Positions 40,760-51,200 of a DNA stretch of 64,000 bases are shown here, piece after piece. A program made the translations under genes and the position numbers. The DNA is taken from NCBI GenBank assembly GCA_037355855.1, contig CM074764.1:2170001-2234000 (forward strand), in the 5' to 3' direction. Below the pieces are notes generated by a model. It was not told the DNA's origin. It saw only the letters and a list, made by a program, of their open reading frames with translations, and ran no database searches. Origin of the DNA: Pseudo-nitzschia pungens (lineage: Eukaryota > Bacillariophyta > Bacillariophyceae > Bacillariales > Bacillariaceae). The first letter of the stretch is position 1, and the number at the start of each line of letters is the position of its first letter.

Positions 40760-42610
40760 ATGGTAGCCAACGACGAAGCCGGGGTTCCGGCCCCTCCAAA
40801 GTCCCCGGGGAAACCGACGACGACCCCGTCGCTGTCCCCGAGAAAGTCCGTGTCGCCCCGTAAAAAGTACAAACCCTCCCGGGTCACCGTCGAATACTTC
40901 TCCAACAGCAAGGACGCCCTCTCTCCCACGCACAGCGTGACCACCACCACAAACAACAACAACAACAGCAACAACAACCCGACCCCCGAGCGGCGGACCA
41001 CGCTGGAAACGAAGCGGAGCGCCAGCCGGGGCCGTTCGCTCCGGATGTCCAATCCGTTGGCGGCTTCGCGATCCCCGAGTTCTCCGAGATCGCCGCGAAC
41101 GTCAGCGTCGTCGTTGCCGTCGAAGAGAGGGGGGCAGCTGTCGCCGAGATCCAACAGGATCGGCAACACGACGATCCGATCCCAGCTGTCGAACCTGTCC
41201 CGGAAATTGCGAAAAGACAGAAACAAAGACAAAGACAATCAACCCCTGCTGTCCAATGACGATTCCGCGAACGCGAAAACCCCCAAAACCAGGGGCGGTG
41301 GTGCTCGGGCGCAGACACAAGGGCAAACACAAGGGCAGACACAGACACAAACAAAAACAGGAGCCAATTCCAACGCCAATACCTATAGACCTCCGGTATT
41401 GCCAACGCTCGCAGCAGCAGCAGCAGCAGTGGAACCGACGGTACCCGTCATTACTTCCGGATCATCCATCATCGAATCCGGACAAAAGGACAAGTACGAA
41501 ATGGCAGATACCAAGACCGCTTCTCCTCCGCCGGTCAACCAGCTAAAAAACAATACCAGTACCGTAATGAATCATCGCGGCAAACGGGAGAATCTCTCAC
41601 TGAACCAAGTGGAGTCGGGACTGCTCAGCAGCAGCGAGCAGCGAACGGATGGCAGCGACACCCTTGGAACGGAAACGGACACATTCGAAGACGATACGTT
41701 TTCTCTCGAGACGGACGGCCCAAAGAGGAGCTCTTTGAAATCCCGTTTCACCCAGAGCCTGAGTTATGGCTCCTCGTTTGCGGACGGGACCGTCATCATA
41801 CGGCAACACGTGGCGTGGGGTTGTATCTTCTTGTCGGCTGCTCACTTTGCTGTCCTCACTACTCAAGTGCTGATGTGCGGAATTGCAAAAATGAACATCA
41901 ACCCAACGATCGGTCCATATCCCGATGCGTTCTCGGAGTGGGGTGGAAAGAACTCGTATCTGTTGGTCGAAGAACAGCAGTACTTCCGACTGATCACACC
42001 CGCCTTCTTGCACGTTGGTTATCTGCACCTGCTTGTGAATGCATTCTTCCAGCTCGAAACCTGCGCCTATTTGGAGCGGGAATGGGGATTTGTGTCGTGG
42101 TTCCTCATCTACCTCACGAGTGGCTTTGGTGCTTCCCTGGCGGCTTCGACGATCGACCCGAACGTTATAGGTGTCTGTAGTTCGGGAGCGCTCATGGGAT
42201 TGTTCGGGGCCAGAATAGCGCAAGCCATCGTGTGGTCCGTTTTCGAGTCTCGCAACGAGTACGTGGGACAGGGAACGCTCATCTTCGAACGACTCGGTGG
42301 CACCGTGTGCAGCGCTGCGGTGGTGTTCTTTCTCACGTTTCTGACGTACATCGACTGGTCGGGTCACCTGGGGGGACTCGTCACCGGATTCTTGACGGGA
42401 CTGGTGGTCTTCCCCTTTGCCCTCAAGAGCCGAGCGATACGAGCGACGCTGCGCTTCATTGGATTGTTGGGATTGATGACGGGAGGAATGTTGCTCGGCT
42501 TTATTCTCTTCCACTACACGGACACGGACGAGGATCTAGCGGATGCCTGCGATTACTTTCGAAACCTCTACATCGAGGACTATCAGTGCGAGTGCCGAGC
42601 CTTCGATTGA
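40760..42610 (+). CDS. Rhomboid-family intramembrane serine protease
   Basis: 616 residues. The first about 340 are low-complexity, Ser/Pro/Arg-rich and cytosolic (SPRSPRTSASSLPS, poly-Asn, QTQGQTQTQ). The membrane domain follows: WGCIFLSAAHFAVLTTQVLM, an RLITPAFLHVGYLHLLVNAF segment, catalytic Ser475 in VCSSGALMGLFGA and His536 in DWSGHLGGLVTG. This fits the rhomboid Ser-His dyad, which cleaves transmembrane substrates. The usual GxSG is CSSG here, so the first Gly is Cys. A Cys-rich tail (DYQCECRAF) ends the protein. The start is the first ATG after an (AAT)n leader. Confidence 0.92.
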   Translation: MVANDEAGVPAPPKSPGKPTTTPSLSPRKSVSPRKKYKPSRVTVEYFSNSKDALSPTHSVTTTTNNNNNSNNNPTPERRTTLETKRSASRGRSLRMSNPLAASRSPSSPRSPRTSASSLPSKRGGQLSPRSNRIGNTTIRSQLSNLSRKLRKDRNKDKDNQPLLSNDDSANAKTPKTRGGGARAQTQGQTQGQTQTQTKTGANSNANTYRPPVLPTLAAAAAAVEPTVPVITSGSSIIESGQKDKYEMADTKTASPPPVNQLKNNTSTVMNHRGKRENLSLNQVESGLLSSSEQRTDGSDTLGTETDTFEDDTFSLETDGPKRSSLKSRFTQSLSYGSSFADGTVIIRQHVAWGCIFLSAAHFAVLTTQVLMCGIAKMNINPTIGPYPDAFSEWGGKNSYLLVEEQQYFRLITPAFLHVGYLHLLVNAFFQLETCAYLEREWGFVSWFLIYLTSGFGASLAASTIDPNVIGVCSSGALMGLFGARIAQAIVWSVFESRNEYVGQGTLIFERLGGTVCSAAVVFFLTFLTYIDWSGHLGGLVTGFLTGLVVFPFALKSRAIRATLRFIGLLGLMTGGMLLGFILFHYTDTDEDLADACDYFRNLYIEDYQCECRAFD

Positions 42611-43214
42611 CGGATTGATTGATTGATTTGATTGATTGAATTATTGAATCAACGAAGGATTGAAGGAAGGAAGGAGCGAAAACTACAAACTACTTTACGA
42701 ACCAACTAACCAACTATGGGCGGTGAGTGAATCAATCGTCCATTCCTTTCTTCCATCCATTCCTTCCTTCCTTCTTTCAACAGCCATGTCATTCAAGTTG
42801 AGAAGAATTCAATTCGGGGAAGGACATCAACATCGGGAACACACCCACGCCACGGCATGGCATGGCATGGCACGGCACTCACGCAGTGCAAACTATTCAA
42901 CGCAACTACTAGATTTAGAGAATCTCTCCCCCGGATACTTTATAACAACAACAACAATATGTGTGTATACGGTAATTATAAGAATAACTGTTGCTAAGTA
43001 AATAAATCATCGTTTTGTGCTACAATAGTACAGATTCTACTACGAATGGAATGGAATGGAATGCTTTTCAAGGATTCGTGGTTAAAAATATCCTGGATCG
43101 AATTATTTACGGTAAGGTTACCGTAAGGTACTCCAGTAATTACTTCGTAAACCTTAATTCTAATCAGCTGTCCCCTCCACGACTTCAGTGTTGTTTACTT
43201 GGGAGTTTAGGGCA
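42611..43214. other. 3' flank of rhomboid gene, pentanucleotide repeats
   Basis: (TTGA)n just after the stop, (TTCC)n at 42740-42775, (GGCAT)n at 42851-42870 and (GGAAT)n at 43046-43062. No gene seen. Confidence 0.6.
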
Positions 43215-43236
43215 TTGTGGCCCAGGGGTCATAATA

Positions 43237-43895
43237 TCGTTTAGCTGCGGCGGGGTTCTAAAACTGCAGATATGCGCATTTTTTTTTTGGAGTAATCATA
43301 ACTTCTAAAGTATAGATCCAATAGCAACAAGTAATGGCTTGTTAGAAAGCTCTCACTCTCCTCTTTCCATAGGTATATGGTTCTATAGACTTCAGAGGTG
43401 CTCTTGTTGTTGAAAATACTCACTGAAGTTGACACATGTAATTTTGGCACATGCGCATATGCGCATTTTTAGAACCACTTTAGAACCTCACGCATTTACT
43501 AGTAATGACTAATTCGATTCAAGTTTTATTTTGGCCAATTTTAGCGAGGCTTACCGGTAATGACTACTTTGATTCAATAAGTCGGGTTCTCTTTTTTCTC
43601 CGAAGGAACGGCTTTCCAAACAGGGGTCATAATAGAAAGGGGTGCGACACGATGCGCGCTCTATTATTACCCCTGTTTCCAAAATTGAGTAAAATTTGAC
43701 TAGCAGGATCAGTATTCAATAAAAAAGGGTGAAATAGGACTCATCAGATCAAAAATAAACTGATGTTTGACTAAATTGAGTAAAATAAGACTCATCAGAT
43801 TAACATTAAACTGTTATTTGACTAATACGATCAGCAATATAGGATGGTCCTAAAACAACTGGTTTTCAGTAGATTTTTCCGCCGCAGCTAAACGA
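43237..43895. mobile_element. TA-inserting MITE inside the left foldback arm
   Basis: 659 bases bounded by 17-bp inverted ends TCGTTTAGCTGCGGCGG, with TA on both sides (43235-43236, 43896-43897). The undisturbed right arm of the foldback reads straight through this position (44669-44689 region), giving an internal empty-site reference. This is consistent with a Tc1/mariner-type nonautonomous element. No coding capacity. Confidence 0.85.
43621..43675. mobile_element. 55-bp hAT-like miniature element
   Basis: CAGGGGTCATAATAG and its near-inverse CTATTATTACCCCTG enclose 25 bases. TTTCCAAA is duplicated directly outside (43613-43620 and 43676-43683). Its termini and the inner ACGATGCGCGCTC match the outer foldback element, so it is a minimal relative of it. 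Confidence 0.85.
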
Positions 43896-44703
43896 TAAAG
43901 GGGTATGCCACGATGCGCGCTCCAGTACAAAAACTTCGTTCGAATCTGGAAAAAAAAATTACTTATGCTGGCACAAATAGCAAAACCTGTCCCCTCATTT
44001 TTTTTCAATTTGTTTTTAACTAACAAACACTAGTTAAAATACCTTAACTTCAGATAGTAACAACTCTATCAAAAATCAATTCTAATCTATATTTCAAATA
44101 CCTGCATTATAGTTTAAAATGTTTTAAACAAGAATATCCAATAATACTGAGGTTTTGAATGAGCCTAAAGTCATCTATTACTGATACAAAGTTGAAGGCC
44201 ATTTTTAGGCTTTTTTGCATAAAATACCCTTACTAGGTATGAAACATATGATTAATTTACGGCCTTTTTGGGTGCATGACTGGCGAATTTCGGTGCATGA
44301 CTGGCGAATTTCGATGCATGACTGGCGAAGTTGGGTTCATGACTGGGGAAGTCGGGTGCATGACTGACAATTTGTAGCACGTCTGAAGAAAAAAAGGCCT
44401 TCAACTTTGTATCAGTAATAGATGACTTTAGGCTCATTCAAAACCTCAGTATTATTGGATATTCTTGTTTAAAACATTTTAAACTATAATGCAGGTATTT
44501 GAAATATAGATTAGAATTGATTTTTGATAGAGTTGTTACTATCTGAAGTTAAGGTATTTTAACTAGTGTTTGTTAGTCAAAAACAAATTGAAAAAAAAAT
44601 GAGAAAAAAATGAGGGGACAGGTTTTGCTATTTGTGCCAGCATAGGTAATTTTTTTTCTCGCGCAGTGGCATACCCCTTTATATTATGACCCCTGTTGTG
44701 GCC

Positions 44704-45647
44704 TTCATATGGTGCTAGATTTTTCTGCTGGAGTCTACTACTAGTAGTACACAGGACTCACTCACTTGGTCATTTCCAAGAAAGGAACTCTGGTACGGTA
44801 CTACTACCTCTGGTCTGTAGTACTGGGCAATATAGCGAAAATCTTTGCACTTGGGATCAATTTTCAACCAATTCAAATGGTTCTTTTTGGGTTAAACTCT
44901 CCTCAACAAACTCTCTACGCCTGGTTAGACACTAGTTAGGCTGGTGGTATTTGTCTACTACCTTTCATTGGGACTCAAAGTCAGCTTTTACTGCCCTAGA
45001 AATGTGATTTTACCGGTTGAAAGCCTTCCACCGGTCATTTGAAACTCTGGAAAGTTCCCCTAGCAAGCTGAGACAATAACCTTTCATTATTGTATAAGTA
45101 GTGTGAACCAGAAGAGTGTTCTTGACAACGATATTTGTCTTCCAAATTGAGCCATTTTTTGCACAACTGACGCTAAAAACAACATGATAGGGCTAGTAAT
45201 TTAATTTTGTGTGTGTTTTAACACAGTGGTTTTGATGCGCACCTATTTTAATTTTCTGGTAAAAAATTTGGTACAAATTCTACACATTTCTACGTTAAGT
45301 GGTACAGTATTTGGGAACGGATACAGAAGAGTCATCGGTTCAGTTTTTTGGACCAGAGGTAGTAATTTTTTACACTAATTCATGTACAAATTATGCTAAG
45401 ATTAGTACTACTACAATTTGTCCTCCCAACCATGCTGCTGCTGGTGATTGAATTTAAAAAGAAGCAGTTCTTGCAATAGAGGACTTGTTGCAGCCATAAC
45501 CTTACCACCCATGTCCATCCAACCAACCCTTGTGCCCAGAGTTGGTTTTTACATATCTGGTGCTATTATTACTATTATTACATACATAGTAAGTTACTTC
45601 ATATCTATCAACAAGTCAAGATCGCTGGTTGAGTAAGGTTTACTGTA
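44704..45647. other. Intergenic, no recognised gene
   Basis: Low-GC unique-looking sequence with no reading frame above 80 codons and no clear repeat. Confidence 0.5.
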
Positions 45648-45649
45648 CG

Positions 45650-45826
45650 GTGTTGGTATCAACAAATAATGCAACTAAAAGTATGAGTACTAGAAAACAT
45701 GTAGGATTTCTACAGGGGAGGACAAATAGGCGCGCGCAAAGCTCATTTGGTTACATTCTCTCACGTTGGAACGCATCGCAAAAATATTTCCAAGTGAGAA
45801 CACTCAAAAACACTGCATAAAAGCAC
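45650..45826 (-). mobile_element. Crypton-type remnant, part 1, split by Ty3 insertion
   Basis: Matches about 7811-8010 of the Crypton-like element (TACGGTGTTGGTAT, GCAACTAAAAG.ATGAGTAC, GGCGCGCGCAAA.CTCATTTG, CGCA..ACAAAAATATTTCCA). Continues at 51719 after the retrotransposon. Confidence 0.85.
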
Positions 45827-46021
45827 TGCCGTGCACCAAAATACAGTCACGAGCGCACACGGGACTGGATTAAGGATAAGGATAAAAGAAAACAATCGGC
45901 GAGCCGACGGAATCGCTGATTGCCAGAGAGCTCTTAGAACTGTAGCATATAGACTAACTGATAGAGCTCACAATTTGCATATCACTACTATTCTAATCAC
46001 TAGTAGACCCGGGGTATGGCA
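45827..46021 (+). repeat. 5' LTR (195 bp)
   Basis: TGCCGTGCACC...GGGGTATGGCA. By base-by-base reading it is identical to 51524-51718. The first 14 bases downstream (46022-46035, TGATTTTAAAATCA) are a perfect palindrome where the primer site should be. Confidence 0.97.
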
Positions 46022-46798
46022 TGATTTTAAAATCAAGCTGAGTGCTGATGACCATGAGCAGAAAGAGATCGATCGACCAAGGCGCCGACGAGATCGAAAG
46101 ACTGCCGGAAAAAATGGAGGCGCAGAGAAGCAAAACAGGGAGAAGGATATCCAGTGTCTGCAGCACAAGGAAGACCGACCCCAGCAACTGTTAGCGCTCA
46201 AAGAAGGGAGCAACAGCAGCAACAGAGACACCTAAGTACCTAAACAGGACCATGGTCGACAACAGGAAATAATCGAAAAACTCGAAAACACAGACTGAAA
46301 AAGTGACACATAAATCAGTGAATGGACTAGTCGGACCAACTCTGAGTGGATGGACAGACCGAAAAGGGTATGCCAACCAAAACCAAAATATACAGATATC
46401 CGGAAAGGTATACATCAAATACCCAAACACCACTAATCCCACGGGACAACGAGAAGTGGGACCGGCCCGGTGACAGCTTAACAAAGAAGCAACGCCGGAG
46501 AACCACGGGAATCGAATCCCACGAAATAAAAACAGAAACAACTCCGGGGAACCACAGGATTCCCGTGAGCTAAAGAGAGAAACAACTCCCACCACTGGAC
46601 AAGCCTAAGGCAAAATCAGTTACAACACGGAATAACGTGTATTCCGAAAGGGGAAAATCAGTTACAACACGAGATATCGTGTAGACAAAGAGAAAACTGG
46701 AGCAAACTGAAACCACCACTTTTTGCTCATTTCCACCCCAAATAACAACTTACAGAAATACTGTAACTAAACTAAACTAAAATAAAAACTGATTAACA

Positions 46799-48238
46799 AT
46801 GGCGTCTAAAGGAACCAAACTGAAACCCTTTAACATCATTCGGGAGGACTGGCCAGAAGACGCCACCGCCGTAAAAATGAATGTAGACAGCGAACAAGGT
46901 GGAATCGCATTCAGCGACTACCTGAAGGTTCTCAATGGTACTGAAAGACCAGAACTCTTCCTTATCTGGAAGAGAGACTTTGACCAGAAAATTGCTGGCA
47001 ATGACAAACTCCAAGAAGACCAGAAATTGGAGGTTCTACAGAGAATTCTCTCTACTGAGGCACTCGGACTTGTCCAGCGAACGCTCGCTCGGACCTACTT
47101 GGCCGAACCAACCCACAAGGTCCATCACACCAGACACGTACAGAAAAAGATCCAAGAGATCGAGCAAAGGGACCAAGCAAACATACTACTATCAATGGGG
47201 CAAGACGCCACCGAAACTCCCATGGGAGCCTCCAAGGAGACGGCAAAGGAGAAACCTCCAAACGCCGACAAAACCGACACCGCCACGGCGAGATCGGACA
47301 AAGAATCAGAGACCGACAACCTCGAGTCTCCAATCCCAAAGAAGAAGGTCGCAAGCGCCCTCATCCAGTACTACCAATCCCAGGAGTACAGAAAGGATGT
47401 CATCGAGGAATGCATGCATGCCCTCAAGCTCAAAATCTTTGGCAATGACCAACACGGCAAGCGCTCGTATATCGTCCTCCGCCGATTCATGCGAGGCATG
47501 CGCGTGGACCTCAAACATGGCATTAGAGCCTGGGCCAATCGAATGGCCGAACTCCAAAGCTACCTCCCAGAATGCCTCTGGGAATGTGGCAGTGACCAAA
47601 TGGAAACACCAAGAAGTTTCACCCAAGGAGAAATGAAGGAAATCTTGGATTCCAACATGACCCACTCCCAACGCGAGAAGCTGGAGCACATTAGTTGGGA
47701 CCTCTACACCCACTCCTTTAACACCACTATCGACAAGCTCGAAAACCTGGAAATCACCATCCGGAAGGAAGCAATAATGCAACAACGCATCACCGACCTC
47801 GAAAAGCAGACCGGTGTCACCAAGAAGACTCCCAAGGCCGCATCTGGGGGAGGAACCCACCACGGGAAATCCCCTGGCAAAAAGAAGCGCCCTATGGACA
47901 ACAGCAGCAACAAGCAATTGTGCAAAACCTGTGGCAAGGTCCATGCCGGCAAATGCTGGAAACTAACCGGCGGACCCCCCAAGAAGGGAAAGTTCGACCG
48001 GGAGACGCTCAACTTGCTCAAGGAGCATTTTGTGGCAAAGGAAGACTCAGACAACGAGCAGTACTCCAAACCCCACTGGGGAAGGAACTTATCAAATCAC
48101 GAGTACTCCTATGTACTGGCCACGGCCCAAGCTGACCACGAAGTCTCCGATGACGAGATCGATATCTCTGAACGAGAACTCAAAGAGTACAGAAGAAAGT
48201 ACAGAAAGACTTTTAAAAAGAAAGGATCCCACAACTGA
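46799..48238 (+). CDS. gag: Ty3/gypsy gag
   Basis: 479 residues, preceded by a 777-base leader. The capsid-like middle is helical (YRKDVIEECMHALKLKIFG, VDLKHGIRAWANRMAELQSY). A single zinc knuckle, CKTCGKVHAGKC (Cys375, Cys378, His382, Cys386), is a short CX2CX3HX3C version, followed by a basic stretch. Gag packages the element RNA in a virus-like particle. It ends with TGA and the pol frame continues at once in the same phase. Confidence 0.95.
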   Translation: MASKGTKLKPFNIIREDWPEDATAVKMNVDSEQGGIAFSDYLKVLNGTERPELFLIWKRDFDQKIAGNDKLQEDQKLEVLQRILSTEALGLVQRTLARTYLAEPTHKVHHTRHVQKKIQEIEQRDQANILLSMGQDATETPMGASKETAKEKPPNADKTDTATARSDKESETDNLESPIPKKKVASALIQYYQSQEYRKDVIEECMHALKLKIFGNDQHGKRSYIVLRRFMRGMRVDLKHGIRAWANRMAELQSYLPECLWECGSDQMETPRSFTQGEMKEILDSNMTHSQREKLEHISWDLYTHSFNTTIDKLENLEITIRKEAIMQQRITDLEKQTGVTKKTPKAASGGGTHHGKSPGKKKRPMDNSSNKQLCKTCGKVHAGKCWKLTGGPPKKGKFDRETLNLLKEHFVAKEDSDNEQYSKPHWGRNLSNHEYSYVLATAQADHEVSDDEIDISERELKEYRRKYRKTFKKKGSHN

Positions 48239-51200
48239 ATGGTTGATACCATCCACACCGGACCACGGATCATCAACAGATTTGCGGACATCTGTGTGGA
48301 GGTATTGGACCACAAGGGAAGGGGGAGGATGCTCCGGGGCCTATTAGACTCTGGGTGCTCCAAATCCATCATACTACGGCAATTTGTCGACCGAAGTCAA
48401 CTAACGAACCGAGACCAAAGATCTGTCACCTACAATACCTATGGGGGCAAGTTCAGAACCAGGTCTGCGGCTTCAGTGGGACTAAGGTTGATAGAATTTT
48501 CAAACTCCAAGACCATTAAATGGACCTTCCAAGTGGATGAATACCATCACCACGAGGAAGTACCCTATGACATGATCATAGGATCCGACCTAATGGCACA
48601 ACTGGGACTGGATATAAAATACAGCTCCCGTACGATTGAATGGCAGGGTGACTCTATTCCCATGAAGGGGATGGGGGAGCTCTCGAACCCGGACAAATGT
48701 GAGGCAGTATTCTTTGCCAACACACAGAGTCCAATCCTCCAACAAGAGGAAGAAAGGCAAGCCAAAATCTTGGACGCAGACTACTCCAAAGTCGACATAG
48801 ACGCTATGGTCAACGACCTGGAAATTACTGCGGACTCCAAGGAAGCCTTGAAGAAAACACTGAAGAAATTCCCGACACTCTTTGGAGGAGGTCTGGGACT
48901 ACTGAAGAATATAGAACCGGTGTCCATTGAACTCCAACCAGGGGTCAAACCGGTCCGACAGAGGTACTACTCCGTACCCCATGCCTTTGAACAGGCACTA
49001 CGAAAGGAGATCACCAGGCTCTGTGACATCGGGGTATTGGAAAAACTCCCCCATGATGATGATTCACCATGGGCATCCCCCACGTTCTGTCAACCGAAGA
49101 AGACAGGCGATATCCGAGTCCTTACAGACTTCCGGAAGATGAATGCCGCAATCCAGAGGAAACCATTCCCACTACCACGAATAGGGGAAACAATCCAAAG
49201 GTTACAGAAGTTCCAGTCAGCCACGGCGCTGGACTTGTCCCAAGGCTATTATACAATCCCCATCTGCAAGGAGAGCCAAAAGATTTGCTCTACCATTCTA
49301 CCATGGGGGAAGTATGCCTACAAGAGACTGGCAATGGGAATCGCATGCGCGCCCGATATCTTCCAATCAGTCATGATGAACCTCCTTGGCGACCTGGACT
49401 ACGTCCTTGTCTACATTGATGATATCCTAATCATCCAGAGAGAAGGGGAATCTGAACAGGATCACCTCGACAAAATCGATACAGTCCTACAAAGACTGGA
49501 TGACGCCGGCTTTCGAGCCAACCTCAGAAAATCCTTTTTCATGCAAAAAGAAGTGGAATATCTGGGTTTTCTATTAACAACAGAGGGCATTCAGCCCCAG
49601 CCAAAGAAGCTGGAGGCGATGAAGCGCCTGGAAGCTCCCAAGAACACCAAGCAACTCAAGATGTTCCTTGGAATGGTAAATTTCTACCGGGACATGTGGA
49701 AGCGCCGCTCCCACATCCTAGCCCCTCTGAACAAACTAGCAGGGAAAAAGGGCAAAATGAACTGGTACTGGGGTCCAGCAGAGCAGAAAGCTTTCATGGA
49801 GGCGAAGAGAATGCTCGCAGATGAAGCAAAGCTTGCATTCCCGGACTTTACAAAACCATTTCATCTCTACTCAGACGCCAGCGATAGGCAACTGGGAGCC
49901 ACTGTGTGCCAAGATGGCAAACCCCTTGGTTTCTATACCCGGAAACTGAACTCCGCGCAGCTCAACTACACCGTAGGCGAAAAAGAACTCCTGGGCATAG
50001 TAGAGGGGCTAAAAGCATTTGAAGGAATCCTACGAGGACAAGATGTGATTATTCACACAGACCACCTTAACCTGCTCTACCAGCAGATGCCCACCCAAAG
50101 GATGGTCCGGTGGAGACTTCTTATGGAGGAGTTCCACCCAGTAGTCAAGCATGTTGCTGGCAAAGACAATGACGCAGCAGATGCATTGTCTCGTCTGGAC
50201 ATCACAGATGACCCAGCAGACACAGTGGAATGGCTACCACCAAATAAGCCCCTCACCTACGCGGATGAGGAAGAGCACCTCCGGCAACTCCTATTCCCAC
50301 TTGGAGAAGAAGCGCCGGAAGAATTCCAGGGCAATAGTGCATTCCCACTTGCTCCGGACATGATTCAGTTCTACCAGCAAAAGGACACAGAAATCGTGAG
50401 TGCTCTGGAACAAGACAAACGACTGACCACCAAAATGGTGGAAGGTTACAACTTAATCCATAAAGAAGGAAAGATTCTCGTCCCGACCAAACTCAAAGAC
50501 AGAGTCATGGAATGGTACCACAGCATGTTGGTCCATCCCGGAGAAAAGAGAATGGAACAGAGCATTCGCTCAGTGTTCACCTGGAAAGGCCTACGAAAGG
50601 ACGTCCAGGACCTCTGTAAGCACTGCCACACGTGTCAGATGTTCAAAAAGAGTGGCCGGAAGAAGTATGGACTACTACCGGAGAAAGCAGCTGAGGTTAC
50701 CAAATGGCAGAGGGTCAATGTGGACCTCTGGGGACCTGCAACTGTCCACAACAAAAATGGTAAAGACTACCACATCCATGTTCTCACCATGGTGGACCCA
50801 GTGACCGGATGGTTTGAACTGGCTCACCTGAAGGACTCCCCAAATGCAGCAGAAACTCAACGTTTGCTAGACAGTACATGGCTAGCAAGGTATCCGCGCC
50901 CAAAGGAAATTGGCTTTGATGGCGGGAGTGAGTTCAAAGCAGAGTTCCAGGAGCTCTGTGACAACATGGGGATGAAAAGAAAGCCCAGTGGCGCTTGGAA
51001 CCCACAGTCCAACTCAGTGCTGGAGAGGATCCATCAGGTCCTGAAGGACTGTCTACTGTCCTTTAACCTGGAACAAAGAGACCTCCATGAGGAGGATCCC
51101 TTTGAGGAATTCACCACCAAGGCAGCGTACGCCATCAGAAGTGCCATCCACACCACCCTGGGATATTCCCCAGCGCAATTGGTGTTTGGAAGGGACATGT

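Larger units (their letters stand above)
43223..44695. mobile_element. hAT-like foldback element with 8-bp target duplication
   Basis: Ends CAGGGGTCATAATA and its inverse, with TTGTGGCC duplicated outside (43215-43222 and 44696-44703). An 8-bp duplication with CAGGGG-type ends is typical of hAT elements. After removing the inner insertion (43237-43895) the arms (43898-44200 and 44385-44680) form a near-perfect inverted repeat of about 290 bases around a loop holding five GGGTGCATGACTGGCGAA(T)-type copies (44269-44365). No transposase frame, so it is non-autonomous. Confidence 0.88.

Noticed and set aside
8626..48238. TGA read as an amino acid (code change or selenocysteine)
   Set aside because: Thiolase, lipase, sulfotransferase, monooxygenase and rhomboid here all end at TGA in sensible places, and no SECIS-like element was recognised.
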